Origin: Lucifuga dentata
Lineage: Eukaryota > Chordata > Actinopteri > Ophidiiformes > Bythitidae
Length of the DNA stretch: 64,000 nucleotides
Direction of reading: 5' to 3'
Assembly (NCBI GenBank): GCA_014773175.1
Contig: VXCM01000814.1
Span: forward strand, 207,134-271,133
Shown here: positions 35,201 through 50,600 of the stretch, one piece after another
Layout of the letters: each line of letters begins with the position of its first letter
How positions within the stretch are numbered: the stretch's first letter is position 1
Notes under the pieces: generated by a model
Database searches by the model: none
Seen by the model: the letters and a program-made list of their open reading frames with translations, nothing else
What the model was told of the DNA's origin: nothing
Position numbers and translations under genes: made by a program

Positions 35201-38200
35201 GTAATGAGGCTTAAATGCACAAATCTACTGGGGTCTTTTTTTGTTACAGAAGTAACATAAGATGCAAATTCCTCTGCTTCAAGTTACGCAGAAACAAAAC
35301 CTCATTCAAATATCTGTCATCAATACCTGCTGTGTAGACATCGAAGTAGGTGGTCTTGTTGGCAATGTTTCCTGAAGGCTCCAGGCCTGGTCCCTGGGCT
35401 GTGGCCTTGCTGGAGTCTCCCTGAGCCATGCCAATTTCCACCTCGAAGGGGCTCTTAGAGATGTGCTGTCCCGCAAACAACACTGTGACCTAAAAATCAG
35501 ATGGGAGAGAGTCAAAACCCTGTCAGAAACTTTTGTCTGCCACTTTGAACACCCCAAGATAGAGCCTAGACTCTACAAATTCTAAAAAATTACAAGATAT
35601 AGCTTAATTTTATTTTATATACTGTAAGTATTATGGTCTTACCTTGTGCATGCCTGTGACTTTAGGTACATAAAAGACTGAATAGGTGCGGTTTTTATCA
35701 TTGTTGGCTGTCACTTTAGCCTGAAGGGAATTAAAAAGTAAAGACAGATCATGTTACAGGATTCAAAAACACTGAAACCTCACACAAAGAACTTTTAAGA
35801 TCCAGATCAAGAGATGAACAACTTTAGAAAACTATATCTGAGAATTGTACCTCCTCTCTGTGCCCTGCTGGGTCCTCCACATAGACCAGGACCTCTCCCA
35901 TTCCAGCACTGATGGTCTCGACAGTGAAAACAGCCTTCTTCATCACAACGTTACCAACAGGCTCAACACCTGGAGAGAGAGAGAGAGAGAGAGAACAAGA
36001 GAGGATAAGCCCATATTTAGTCCAATCTTAACTTCATCCATCTGCTAATTTGAACAGAACTACATTTGTTTGTTAATAAGCGAATAATAATATGAAGAAG
36101 TGTGGCTGCAGATGTGTTTATGTGTCCACCTGGTCCATAGGCACGGGCTTTCTTGGGGTTCAGTTTAGGTCGAAGTGGTGCACCAGGCTTCAGTTTAGCC
36201 TTTGGGAACTGCGACAAGTAGGTCATGACTGAATGTTCATCCACATTGGGGTCAACAATTTCCTCTGGTGTTATCACCTAAGAGACCAAGACAAAAATAA
36301 ACACATCAGAAAAGGGTAGTTTTTTCTTTGTTTGTATATTTGAAGAAAGAGCGAAAATGGAGGCACAGGTCTGCAGCCTGTTGAAGTGCTTGTTCTGTTA
36401 CCATGGCATCTGTTACCCACACAGATCACACAGAGTGCTGTGATTTCACAGTAATCAAAACCACATACCATCCTCTACCTTGTCTCAACTCAAACTTCAA
36501 AAGTACCTGAGACAAAAACATGCAAACCAGCATGCAAACACACACTCATCGTCTGATTTTACAACCCGCAGACAGCAAGGAAATGGAGAAAGCCAGTTTC
36601 TTAGCAGAGCCGAGGACGGAAACAGCAGCGACCACAGAGCCAACTGTCAGCATGCTATTCTGTGCCAGCTGCCAGTCGTCTGCCAATCATGTCAACACAA
36701 CACCAAGACACATGTTGATTTACCAACGCTGCCAAACCCAGGAAAACAGCTCAGCAAATTTACATTTAAGATGTGTTTCCAAATCTCCCTATTAAACGTG
36801 TAATTCTCTTTTTGGACAAACACCAAAGGAGATGTGCTAATTAAAGTCTTGCTGATTCTCACGTGACTTGGATTGTTCCAATATGTTAATCATGGTTTGT
36901 CCCATGTAAGAGCAAGCACAGGAACACAGGAATGTCCTACAGTACAGGCTGTGACCTTATAATGTCACATGATGTAGACATGTCTACAGTTCAGCAAGGA
37001 GGATGGCATGATCTGTTCAAGGTCACACAGATGTTCAACCTACAGTATGTATTTCCAAGATTACAATCCAATATGAAAACAGACATGAGAATAACCCTCT
37101 ATGAGGGGTAGACAGACTGAATAAATTGGCTTTAAATAATCTTATCCTTAAATTTAAATTTAAGATGAACTGCGTAGTCAGACCAAACCAAAGAATAACC
37201 TATGTTAAGTTAATATAAGACTAATTCAAAAAGCAAGGACAGATCAGAGTAAGCTAAAGCTAATTCATCCATTTGTAATGTGTTTATTTTACCTGTGGGA
37301 TGCCCAGCCAGTCATCGGCTTGCTGCATGGCCTCGCGGGCATTGTCCACGGGTTTGGTCTGATCCCACTGATCCCAGTCAGGACACAAACCTGTGGGAAA
37401 GAATGAGGTAAGTGGTGGTGAACTGGAAAGCCAAATTTATTTAAAGCTCTAGTGCTTCACATGACCAATAAACTGAATTTGATATATGAAATCGGTGGAG
37501 TCCCCCTTTAAGTTAAATTTAATGCTTTGCTCCATCCTGTGGGAGTAAAGTATAACATTTTACGATAAAAAGCTACTGACAAAAATAGAGTTTTGTGAGC
37601 TTAATCATCCTGACACCACATTAAACTACCTCCTAAACACAAAACTTCCTCTTAAACCGCAACCAAAGAAACTAAGACGTACATGTGTCGTTAATAATGA
37701 GATTATACTACACAGACTTCTTGGCTCTGGAGTGGGAGCCTTGACAACATCCTATAGATATGAGGAGAATGCAAACATGTCCATAACCTTTGCTTCAAAG
37801 TTAACCTGCAGTGGTAATTACATGTAGTGGGATATTTAACTGTTCTTGAATTTACCCTTTGGATGTCATGATGTTGCTTCCTACATAGACTAATATATGT
37901 CCATATACATCATTAATTTTCACAACTGACTTTCAACTGGTTATTTCTGGGCAAAAGTTTAATGAAAAGGAGAGAAATTTTCTTTATCTCCTGCTCCACT
38001 CTGTTGGTGATCCACAGGTATGCCAAACATCCAGAGAGTGTAAAACAGAAACCTCCCTCATCCCCCACTTCCTTATTTAATGGGAGTATAATAGAAGGGT
38101 TAAGTGCTCCTCCTCTCCACTCACCTGCTACTTAACAGCCCTTAACCTCCTCTCTTTGACTATTCACACGTCTCCGATTTTTAATTTAGAACTTTCTCGC

Positions 38201-41200
38201 TAATACATAAAATGGATCAAATGTCACCTTTCCATTATGTGCATTACAATCCAAGGTAATCAGATTATATAAACCTGAAACATTTCAAAGTTTATTTTGC
38301 CTTACTTTAAATTTCAGTGGCATTCAGCACTTAGTTGGTATTAATTTCACATGATGGCAGGGCTGGAAAACACAGATGCACACCACACACACCCTCACAA
38401 TTTAACCTTTCACCTCCACTGACCCCTGAAACACACCCAACACATCCCCCATCCTCCACACACACACACAGTTGTAGAAATCACTTTCAACCCCACCCAA
38501 GACACAGCAGCCCCACCACACACACTTTCTCTAACCTGGAGCACAGCTGTCAACCAGCGCTCCCAGGGCTCGGCCACTCTGCCAGTCCTTGCTGAAGTTG
38601 GTGATGGGAAGCTCGGGCAGTTTGTTCTGGATCCATCCCAGCAGCCTCTGCTTGGGCGTCTTCTGCTTGCCGTCATCCGCCTCCTCCTCCTCATCCCACA
38701 TGGGCATGGAGATGGAGTAGTGCAAGATCAAGGTCCAGATCAGACCCAGGATCAGCTTCAGGTTCCCGTCTACGATGGCTTTAGAGTCTGGAGAGCAGAG
38801 GGTGAAAGAAAGAGCAGATTTGAGTCTATGTAACTGTGGTCATCTACAACTTAGTCACTAGAATAAGGAAACAAATTCTTTTATCAGGCAAACACCGGGA
38901 AAGGCAGAAAGTAATCTAACATTTCTGTAGATAATTTTCTTTGGAAACCATAGCTAAAAGTGGAGGGGATTTGAGGATGAAAACTCTTCTTCATAATGCA
39001 ATTAGGTCAAAACTACCATAAAAAAGAGAAAAACCTGAACAAAAAACTTTCCTCCAACATAGAGAGAGAAGACAAGAAAGGACAAAGGATCAGAGTTTGT
39101 CTTGTACTTTAAGTTTGGTGAGATGAATTAGGATCTGGAATAATCTCTGCTTCAAATTATGGCTTCATTCTGTAAGAGGGAGAGGAATGCATACCTAGAA
39201 TTTATCGACTGTGGTCTTGTCTGGGGCAAGATAGTGATAGATCATACTGACGTTCAACATGGTTCTTTTAAGCTTCTACGCCATTTTACACATACTATAA
39301 AAAACATAAAACTTTAAAGGCGTAAAATGTTCCTAATCTAGGCTGGCAGCCCCCGACAGCAGAGCCTGGGGGGTGGGGTGGAGTGAGAGGAGGAGGTGAG
39401 CGTAACAGCATCATGGTGAGTCTAGAAGGAATTTTCCAGATGAATCATATCTCAAGAGGGAACATTCACATTAGAACTTCTCCCACTCAGTACACAACCA
39501 GAGAGGACATATCACCATTTTAGCTCATTTCAGATTTAAAAAACCTCCAAACTCCACTTACACACAACTCATATCACAGCATGATGATGTAACAGTACGA
39601 AGCTTAGCATGTTCAGTTGTTCTAAAATATTTGGGGCATGTGGCTGTGTTCAGACAGCACCACATGTAGCGCAACAAGAAGAGCAGAAAGTGATCCAACC
39701 AGGAGCTAGCCCGGGCACGAGGAAGATAACACACACACAACCCAGCATCAACACTATGGCATGCACACACATGTTGCACAAGAAGCAAGAAGCAGATGAT
39801 AGGGACGATGATTGCTCAGCCCAGCCTGAAGGAAAGGGTGGAGCAGTGTGTGTATGTGTGTTTAGGGGGGTGGAGGGGGGTCTAATGGCATTCTAGCTGA
39901 AAGGCATTTGCAGAATAAAAGAGNGTGTTTAGGGGGGTGGAGGGGGGTCTAATGGCATTCTAGCTGAAAGGCATTTGCAGAATAAAAGAGGGAACCAAAG
40001 GTTACTGTTGTGGTTAGTGCCAAAAGCTTGAGTCCCGGGGCTGCTGGGTATCAAACGTCTGATAGCCTTTAGATCATGAGTGGGTGTCTGAGAGGTCAGT
40101 GTTTTTTGCCATAGGGAAAGGAGGTGTGGGTCTTAATTCAGGAGAGCTACATCAGCTCGTGTTTTTGTATATGCCCATTTAGTTTAAAAAGTTCTGGTTC
40201 CAGTGCTGCACTCACAGATGCTACACATCCACAACCACGTCAACATGATTTGTTTTGTCATAGTTGTCTAGACTGGAATAATTCACAGTAGCTGCAGCAA
40301 AATCCACAACACTGAGGTTTGGAATGGTTCTAAAGCGAGGCCGTTCTGTGGTTCCCCCTTTTTTCTTCTTTGTTTTTGCATACGGTGTTGAGGCTGTGGT
40401 TGGGGGCTGGGGACTAAAGAAAGAGGTTGAATATTTCAGGGCTGCAGTAGGAGGGACTGAAAGCTGTTCAGCCCACAGCAGTATGAAGGGTTAAAGTACG
40501 GGGTCGGGATGGATAGGGAGTCTAAGCCAAAAGGGGGNTAAATGTATGAAGAAGAGGTGCAGGGAAGCAGATCAACAAGTACAGGAAGGTAGAAATTAAA
40601 ACCAAATATTAAATTACCACAAACTTTCTGAGACATGAAACACCAACCAAGAGGACTTATTTGGTTACATGCACAACAACTTGTGCAACATCTCCGTATG
40701 TTCCGTATGTTCCGTATGCTCCGTATGTTCATCTGCGTTCCAGCAAGTTGCCAGCCTTGCAGTAACATGACATGTAAGCTGCTCCCTTGTCAGCAGTGAA
40801 AAAATACACTCCGCATGGTGAAAAGGTGAAGCAGGGTCAGACAAAACGCCTGTCTGGATGATCCATCAACATGGGAACTCTGACTGCACTTGTTTGTTAT
40901 AACAGCCGAGCGTCATCTATGGATGAAAGCAATGAAACAAGAGCCATGCAAATGATGTTATAGAGAAGAAAGAAAGAGAAATATTGCCTAAAGTCAGAAA
41001 AAACAACCGACAGCTATAAACCGTAATTTGTACGCTGTGAGCATGTGCACCACAGGTCGGTACCTGCAGTAGGAATGCAGCTGAGTATAAAGGAGGGGTG
41101 TGTCGCGTAGCAGCATGTCAGCCAACAGAGCACCAGCACACCGGAGTCAGACCACAACACCACCGAACAAACCAGAAAAGGCCGCGGTGAAGCCAAGAAA

Positions 41201-42872
41201 TGGACAGTCTCAAGTGACAATAACACGCTAAACTCAGATTTTTTTCTGTACTGTGAATAAGGTAAAAAAGCAGGTAAGATGAATACATGCATATGCATGG
41301 ATAAAATGAATAGGATTAAGCTGTTTGAATATACGTGATACATTGCGTAATCAGACAATGAGGCAGAATCTGCCAAGTGAGGAAATGCACGCAGAGGTGG
41401 TTTACTCCAACTATAACGTTTACATGCTTGAATAAATGATCTGCAATCACATAATCTCTGTCTGTCACTAGGAGTAAGCACGTCGATTTATGTTGATTTC
41501 TATCTATTTATGGTGTTTCCATATTTGAAAAAAAAAAAAAATCATGTCTTAATCGCAGTAAAATCAACATTTTAACAGGCATGTAAAGGTAGCAAATGTT
41601 GGAAAAATTATTTGAGGACTTAAAGGGTAAAAGTCAAAGATTACTTTTTAATGACAAAGAGCACGTAGCAGTGGTTCCTAAACTGTGGTACAATTACTAC
41701 AGACGGCATCTGAAGCGCCCCCTGGTGGTATTAGATGACTCTTCAAAACCACTAGTGCAGTGCCTGTTCAAAACGTGCCTGTTCGGACCGGGCCAGACTT
41801 TATGGTGGGTGCTGCAGCCTGCCATAAGTGCCTGTGGAGCGGAGCATATACTGCCACGCATGAAGCATATCCTGCTGCTGCGCCCAGAACATATCCTGCT
41901 GCTGCACCTGGAGCGTATCCTGCCACACAACGCACTACTTTTTACTGGCACAGCTCAGTTCAAGAACCACTCATCCAACCAATTTCATACGCGACACTGC
42001 ACGTCCAATGAACCTGCCAAATTTCAACTTCATAAAGTGCCAGGTTCTGAAGATATTAGTGCCACAGATGGACAGAGATTCTGTCTTTATAATTAGATTG
42101 ATTTCTTGATCTAGAATTTTTGTCAAAAACAGCCCAACTTGTCCCATTTTACTCTGGGCATCAGCTACTTTTCATACATACTCAGACATCACCACCAACA
42201 GACATGCCAATAGCTCCAACAGAACAGACACACACTTGTTGAGTTGCCAGATCCACCTCAAGCAAGCCTCGTAAAACAGCAACATGGCAGTAAGATCCGA
42301 ATTCTCAGCTTTAGATTTACTGACAAAGCCAGAATGTTTCTCGTTTTAGTTTTGCAGTGGTCGGACATGGTAGCTTGTTGGATGTATAATTTGAAAATGA
42401 AGAAATCTATTTCCTGTACATGTCATTTTCCTTTTTGCATTGTTTTGGGATAGCAGCCTTGTTGTGAATGTGAGCACACATTCATGCATGAGATTTTTCT
42501 GTGATTTTGATAGCTTGTTGGTGAGATGGTACTTAGATGGTTTGGTATATTTATGTGTCATATACCTGGAGAAGCTGATGGTTTTATGTTTGTAGTGTCA
42601 GCGCTTTCTCTGCCTGTTGACCACCACAAAGATCAATATAAGTTAGAAATCAACCAGGTTTGGAGACCAAAAGTAGCTTGTGGGCATCAAATTGTCTGAT
42701 AAAGTGTAAACATGTTGTTCTTTGATTCATGTCTCTCACACACAAAGAAAGCCGCTAAACATGCCAGGAATCTGCCAGCATTCCCGGCAGACCACAGTGC
42801 CGAGTCTGACGGCGCCCATATACGGACACAGACTGCTGCAGCATTCCCACTCTGCTGACTCACATGCCCCCC

Positions 42873-42911
<39 letters not shown>

Positions 42912-44566
42912 ATGTTTGAGACAGAAAAGAAAACGCCAACATAGCATAGAGGCTACTGTGTGGTGCTGAGCTCTGTTTGCCCCCAAAACTCCCATGTCTC
43001 ATCTGTTTGGCTCGTTGTTGCACCCCCCCTCCCCCCCAAGTGACACCGCTATGACATCACCACAACCCCTGACCTGAAGCCTGACCTGAGCAGCATCGTC
43101 ACAGGCTGGGAGAGGGAGGGCAGACGGGATAAAGTGCAGAAAAATGACAAAAGGAGGAAAGATTCCGCACAATATTCAGCTTGTACAGCAACATCTGGAG
43201 CGCATTAATTCTGAGATCTTGTAAGGCGAAGGACAAAACTGCATGTCTGCGTGGGACGTCCTGATAGCCTCGAGGTCTAAAGCATGCTGAGGGCTTATGA
43301 TGCAAGTCTGAAACTGTCATTCCTCAGTTACATCCTTTCTCTCTTTCCTTTCTTCTCTGTCACTCGTACTGTCTTAATTTGCTTGCATAAGAAATTCATA
43401 AAGAAAACAAATGAAGGGTGAGGAGACAGATCCAAACACACACAGACACACGATCATGAAACTTTCCACATGCAAAACAACCATTACTATGTCATTCACT
43501 TGTCAATTCAAACCATCCTGTATACGAGGACGGGCAGAAACTTAAAGGAGTTAATTCTAAGACTTACTAGCAGGGAACTCATTACAGCTCATACCTCCCC
43601 AAGGCTGAACAAGCAAAAACAAAGTGTGTCTTCTTCTAATAATATACTGGCCTTAAGAGAAATAAATAACTACAGTAGGACTTCATTGCTTTATTTGTCA
43701 TAAGAAAATTTAAAATTTATTTGGATCAGGATCACCCAGTGAGAGTCTATTGTGGGATTTATATGGCTGATTTTTCTTTTTCCAATTCATATTGGTGTAT
43801 TCCTTTTAAAGAAACTGACAAAAGAAAATACTGAAAATGCACTATCTTGCAATGTTAAGAAATTATTTTTTCAAATTTTCTTGGATCTGCCCCTGGATTC
43901 AGATCAACACCAAATTTAATGTCTTGCTTTGCAAAAAAAGAAAAGAAAAAAAAAAAAAAANAAAAAAAAAAAAACACCAAAATGTAATGTATTAATCCAC
44001 ATCCTTCCACCAAGTTTCATCACAATCAGTTCATAACTTTTTCACTATTACCTAAACACACATTGTAACAGATTTACAGCACAAATGTCAGAGATATTTG
44101 TGAAAGAATAGTAAGATAAGTTGCAATTTGGCAAAGGCAAAGACCTTGGAAAGTAGCTGAAAGTAATTAAAACATATTAGTCACTGACTTTTTTTTGGTG
44201 AGTACAGTGGTGGAATGCATTTTTATGCAGCTTTTTTAAAATTTATATTTCATGTGAAATTTGCTTCTGGCCTCTTAAGTACACAGAAACGAGTCTGAGA
44301 GACTCTTATCATGTTTTGACTCCACGTACTGAACAAATTTAGTTTTGGCAGACTGTCTCAGACATCAAGATAGCTGAATTATGTTAGGTCAAGCAGGACA
44401 AAGGTGCACATATCCATCCATATGCACACACATGCACACACAATAGACTCATGGCTGGAAAATGGGAGGGAACAGCATGACCACCCCACAAGCTGGTCAG
44501 AGAACATTCTGAGGAAATGTCACACATTCCATACTGCCCTTATCACTGACACACACACGCATGCAT

Positions 44567-44599
<33 letters not shown>

Positions 44600-44631
44600 A
44601 GAGGCCAATAAAGTACCCTATGTAGNTGCAT

Positions 44632-44664
<33 letters not shown>

Positions 44665-47600
44665 AGAGGCCAATAAAGTACCCTATGTAGTATGTATCTG
44701 TGTATTTTGTTCCTACAATTCAAAATATTGAAGAACCTCAAAGATAAATTGCAGAACAAAACACTGTACAAAACAAATTCCTCCTCTTAGAAACACTATA
44801 GCAAGTTTCAGTTCCAACATGAATTCAGCTTGTAGCCTCAAAAAGCTCTGAAGCCTTGACCTGAAGCTCTCTCCCTCCCACCTCTCCGCCCTCCCTCCTC
44901 TAACTCCAAGCAACAAGCAACACTAGAGCTACTACACTTCCTCCTCTTCCTTTCTGCTCCTTCCAGTCACCCTCCCTCCCTCCACTCTCCCTCTCTTCAC
45001 TCCCTCCGCTGGAAAAGTTCCTCCTGGTTTTTTAGCCTTAAAAGGGCAGAAGCAAACTAGATCTTGGCAGCCCACCCATTCCCTGAGCTCTGGTTACAGA
45101 CAGAGGGAGGAGGGAGGACAGGACAGGGGAAGGGAGGCAGAGAGGTGGAGGGGCAAGAAAGAAAAGAGAAAAAGCAAGAGAAAAGTGCTGTGTGGGACAT
45201 TTTTAAAGCCCACAGACAACAGCAGCCGCTGAGGATGGGCTGACTTATGTTCTCTCAAGTGAGGAGACTGGATAGAAAAATGAGGGGAAAGAAAGAAAAG
45301 GGAGCAGCGGGTTGGTTAAAGGATAATGAGGCCGAGGAGGTGAGAGCAGGAGATGGGTATAGCATAAAATGATGTATGAGGAGGTTTAATACCATACGGC
45401 TTTAATCAGCAGTTCATTTCCTGGAAGCATTTGAGAAACTATGATCAACCATCAGAGCAGAGTTAAAGTTTCCAAGTAATTGACAGTTTTTGTCTTGGCA
45501 AAAATGATGCAGGTCTGGAGAAGCAGAAGCCCTGCAGACATGTTTCTGGCAGAGGGACACCATGTAAAATAATAACCAATGCAAATGGCAAAAAAAAACA
45601 AAACAAAATCTGTCATCACACTTCCAGGGCAGTTCCAGAAATATTACAAGCTGATTTTTTACCAAAGGACAATATATTATTATGCTAGAGGATACGGTTT
45701 TATGTTCAATCAGTAAATGCCCTATTTCAGTGTGGATAAGGTGGGTATGTGATGAAGTAGAGATTTTTTTGGGAGAAAAGTAAAGAAATCTGAAGCTTGT
45801 TAAATCTGACCATGAGACACAGGCTGTCAGGGCATGTTTCCAACCCTGTGATGTAATCGCCTGAACACAGTTGCACGGAACAGGAATGCTCACTCTTGGT
45901 ATCCACTTGACCAGTCTCCTTTTGCCTGTGCAGACAGGAAGTTATGCTAATGATAATGAGCTGGCAGGAAGTGATCCATTTTAACCTAAACCCCCCATTA
46001 TCTCATTTTTGGCCAACATTCCTCTCTGGCCTGCAACACTCTGCTCACTCTGGCTTTTTGTTTCTGAAAACGTGTGATTACTTTTGATGCGACTTGATGT
46101 GACACAGGCAGACTTTCAGTAAACAGACCGTTAAGATTCCCTATGGAAATACACATTTCTATCATAATATGATGACTGTAGCTGCAGTTACAGCAAAATA
46201 CAGGAGTTATCTTTATGTTTATGCTATTTATGTCAGTATCTTTAGCTCATCTGCGCTGCCCACTTGTTGCCTTGTGTATCACCACCATGAAGCTACATCA
46301 GCTAGATGGAGAATTCACAGGATTCCCAAAAACTTTCAGCCATGGGAAAGGAATTATGAGACTGTTTCCTCATGCTTATTGATTACTTATTGTTTAAATA
46401 AGTAAAGGTCAGGCAGCTATGGAAACTTTAATTTGAATTAACTCAAAAAACTGCTGCTGCACCACTCTCTATGGGGTGAAACTTTTAGCCATGTTACATT
46501 TCTGGCCACGCCCCAAACAGTTATGTCAGAAGAGGAATTTTGCCTTCGACAGCTGATGGAAAGTACCAAAGCAATCAACTTGATATCATCATGAGTGGAT
46601 TGCATGTGCATTTTCCTGATGATCCACACAGTGATTAGTACTAAACAAGCCAAGCAGTAACGTGGGTGGACTTGGGATCAGATATCATCTGATTATTAGT
46701 CAGATTTACCTCTTTATTAATGTAGTATCTTCTAAAAAGGGGAACAAATATAGATTAGAAAACTGAAAATCATCTACACATCCAGTTGGGCCACACAGAG
46801 CAGAAACACTCATTTTGTCAGGTATCCCTCTTTATCTTCACAAGTCTTGCTGGTCAAAGTGAATTAACTCATGGTGAAACAATGTCATTGCCAACCACAC
46901 ACACACACTTTGATCCAACAAGCAAGTCTGCATGTATGAGCTCAGTGAAAGCCAAAAAACGCGTCCAGGGAAATATTCAATGCTCCCATTAGTCATGGTT
47001 AAGCCACCTTTTCCTGAAGTTGCCAATTTTCCTGGTGAGCGTTCTCACAGAAGTACCGAGGCCACTCAGCCTACCCTTGTTATCGTTGTATCATGTCTTT
47101 TTCTACGGCTAGTTCAACACCAACACTAAGTCAGCTTCACTTCTAGCCAAATTTATCTCCTCTTTCCACTCCTTTATCAATAATATATAACATGTTTCAT
47201 CATTATGTAACAGGAGGACAGTCTGATTGTTGCTGAACAGGCTTCTGTCTCAACCTGCATGCTCTGCTCCAAGGCAGAGACGGAGGGAGCAGCCAGGTAC
47301 AGAGTTACACCACAGCTCTGCTCCTTTCAAATCATGGGAAGAGTTTGGCACCATTTACTGCCATCTTTCCTTTTCAATAAACGACACACAGGCTCAGTCA
47401 AGTACAGATAAAGTCTTATGAAATGTTTTAAATCATACTGGGCTGGGCTGCTGAGGGAGAAAAGATGCTGCTAAGGTGAGGCTGATGACACACAAACATT
47501 AGCACAAAGAGCACATTTAACCAACTAAGGAAATAACTCACAAGTCTCAATCTGTTTAACAGCTAACACACACACACAGACACACATGCACGGGCATCAT

Positions 47601-50600
47601 AAACAATGTTGAGAGGAACATGTTCTAAGATGATGCCAAATGAAATGACTGCGCTTGTTCAAGCATGGGTGTGATGTGCATAGTGGAATATGCGCACACA
47701 CTAAGACACATGCACACATAGACACACACAAGTACAGGTTAAACTGTGACTAAGTGACTATGCCAATCACCATTATAACATCCAGAGGTCAGCTGTCACG
47801 CAAACAGACATAATGGAGGCTGGCACGCAACTTTTAAATCATTCTTGTCAGTTTCTCTTTGTTTTTTTCCTTGATGGAAAATGCGTTTAGTAGCCGGGCA
47901 TGCAACAAAATAATCATTGGGGAGATACCCAAATCACGTGGAAAGTTTACAGTTTAGCAGCTTGGCAGGAAGAGGGATAATTAAGAGCTTAGGCCCTGTT
48001 AGATGAGATCAGAGCTGCAGTTTTTCACCTCATTTACACCCCTGCCTGCTTGGTGGCAGACATGACACTGGAGTACAAAGTTGCACTGGTAACTCTAAGT
48101 ATTATTTCAGCATGCTGAGTGTTGCTGGTCTACTTATGAACAGGATTCAGATCTGAATATGTATTTCCAATAAAAACCCACATCTCAGCTGGAGCAGACC
48201 AGAGACATGAATAAACAGGAATTAGGCGAGTCTACTTTCAAGTGGTAGTCGTGTGGTCATTGCTTGGCATCTCAGTAGCTTTTGGGGTACAGAAAATTAC
48301 TGGCTTGCTCTGAGAATTGCATCGTGACATTGGACACCACTTCATATCAATACTTGCCAATGCTTTTTACTTCTACATCAGAATGTGGAGCCTATAATAA
48401 TAGTAATACTAATACAGTCTGCCCAAACTCTACTGAGCCCTGAAACAGACAGAGCAGAAGTTGCAGAAAATAAGAAAAAGTTTTTTAAAACGGAGAAATA
48501 AAAGAGGACTGGACATAAATGAGCAACTTCTCTTTAGGTAAGGAAAAACAAAATAAAATGGGGAAAATTAATTAGAAAGCAGAAAATGCTTTAGGAATAA
48601 ATTTTGGAGAAAGTGAAATTTAGAAACTTCAACAAGTGAGGGATAGACCTCATGCATCATGCTGAGCACAGATGGCACTTTGGTAGTTTATGGTGAGGGT
48701 TGATGGCTGGGTGTGTCCATTTTCTGCAATGAAAGGAGGAAGTAAAAGAGGCGAGGAGGCTCATCTCTCATCTCCAGATTAAATGACTCAAAGGAGCAGC
48801 GAGGATGAGGGTGAGTCAGCAGGAGACAGACAGACAGACAGACATGAACAGGACGTGTCATCTGTGCCTGATACTAAGGTCTGAATACTACCACAGTCAG
48901 CGGGGACTGTGATCACATCACAAATTACAATGTTGACACAGACTTCAAACGGATAGATGACACACTGCATTAAAAAGTAGGACTCTGGACCCCAATTTGC
49001 ACATAATACACTCTATCATTTGTTTCTAAGAGTGTGTTTGAAAATCTCAGAAATACCATAGAAACTCAATGTGACACCGAGACTAGGCGCAACCTTGATA
49101 AAATTCATCTCTACTGATCTAATATATCCACAGTGCTCTTCCTGTTTGTTAATCTGCAGTTTAGGGCATTATATGCCAAAATATGTGGTCACCTCATCTG
49201 TTTATGCCATGTGGAAACCATGAAGCATGCATGAAACAGACCTTCCCTCAGGGATGACAGAGACTCATGTCTGATTCATCGCTCACTCAGTCACCAAACC
49301 TCTTCCTTTCCTTCAGAACACAGACTCTCTTTTGTTAAAGCTTTATTAGAAAACAGTACTGTTGTCTGTCTTTACTCCAGGTGTGGGTGAAACCTCTGAT
49401 CAGAACAAGCCAGAGTTATACAATACTGCTTGAACTAATGAGAGAAACTGGGAACCAAAATCCAAATCCAAAATCCAAGTGGAAACCCCTCAAGGACCTT
49501 CAAGCATCTCTATACTCCAGATTGAGGAATAATGCCATTACATGCCGTAATCTGGAATCTGGAACCTATTCTGTGGAAGGAGAAATGCTACAATCCAATC
49601 AATTCTACTGTTGTAGATTACTGTACATATTAATTTTAAGCCATGATCAGCTCAGCACAAATTACCTTTGTCCTCTCATAGTCAGACTCATTGTTATTGT
49701 CATCGGACAAGCAGCTACATGTGGGCAAAAGCCATTACAACCAGTTTTGTGTCAGACTTTGAGCCAAGTGCTGTCTGCCTGTGGAGCCCCAGGACATGAG
49801 CACAGACAATAGCCCTGTGTGGGTATGTGAGCAGCTCTCCTTCCCTGCTAGGCCTGAACTACATCCAGGACACAAAGTCTGGCTCTGCCCGGCCCAGTCC
49901 GGCTCAGGCAGCAGGGGAAATCCAGAAAATATGGGGCCCCTCTCTGCATAGCGAGTCCCCCCCAAAAAAACAACCCGCCTCAATCTGGATCTAAAGACAA
50001 AAGCGTTGCGCCCCTGGACGTGAGAAGACAAGAAAACGCCTAGATTCTCACTGAAAATATACCCAGTAATGTTATTAGAACCAGAACCTTCTCTGACAGT
50101 TATTTAAACTTCCTTCACAAGCGGAAACCATGGCATCTGACAGGTTCTAACGAATTTTTAACTTCTATTCAACTTTATTCCGCTTCTACAATTACGCGCA
50201 GAGGTTTTAAAAACTCTGGATGACAGTATGATGTCCAATTTGGCTGCAACTCTTCCTCTTCTCTCTTGTAGTTGATTTAAAACCAATTCGTGTGCACAAA
50301 CAGACATTAACTGGACCGTGAGAGGCGATCCCACCTGTAACGAAGGTGACATGTGTTGCATTAGCGTACACAGGACGCACGTCACCCAAAGGCGCAAGTA
50401 CTGGCACCCATTCATTTCACAGAACACGGTTTAGCAGCATGCAGAAGCTAAACGTGACTCACCGATGGACACCAGCTTGATGTTCTCCTTGTCCAGGAAC
50501 TCCAAGGCCACCGACACATTCTCTAGCTGCATCTGGCGGAAGGTGGGCCTCTGGTTGTACTTTCTGAACATCTTCTTCTGGGACAGGACCTCCAGGAGCC

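Larger units (their letters stand above)
38788..50462 (-). other. flna large intron after coding exon 1
   Basis: 11.7 kb between CH-domain exons. Apart from the items listed separately (CArG box, TIR element at 41670, microsatellites at 42876-42912 and 44562-44600, artefact duplications at 39858-39990 and 44562-44690), it holds a short TTCCGTATG tandem at 40691-40731. No convincing exon is seen. The longer open frames here (for example 41014-41481 minus and 49381-49812 plus) show no family resemblance. Confidence 0.6.

Noticed and set aside
41014..41481. 155-codon open frame on the minus strand
   Set aside because: No family resemblance, hydrophobic runs from T-rich DNA, no flanking splice sites; chance.
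49381..49812. 143-codon open frame on the plus strand in the flna intron
   Set aside because: No recognisable motif, no splice context, composition like surrounding noncoding DNA; chance open frame.
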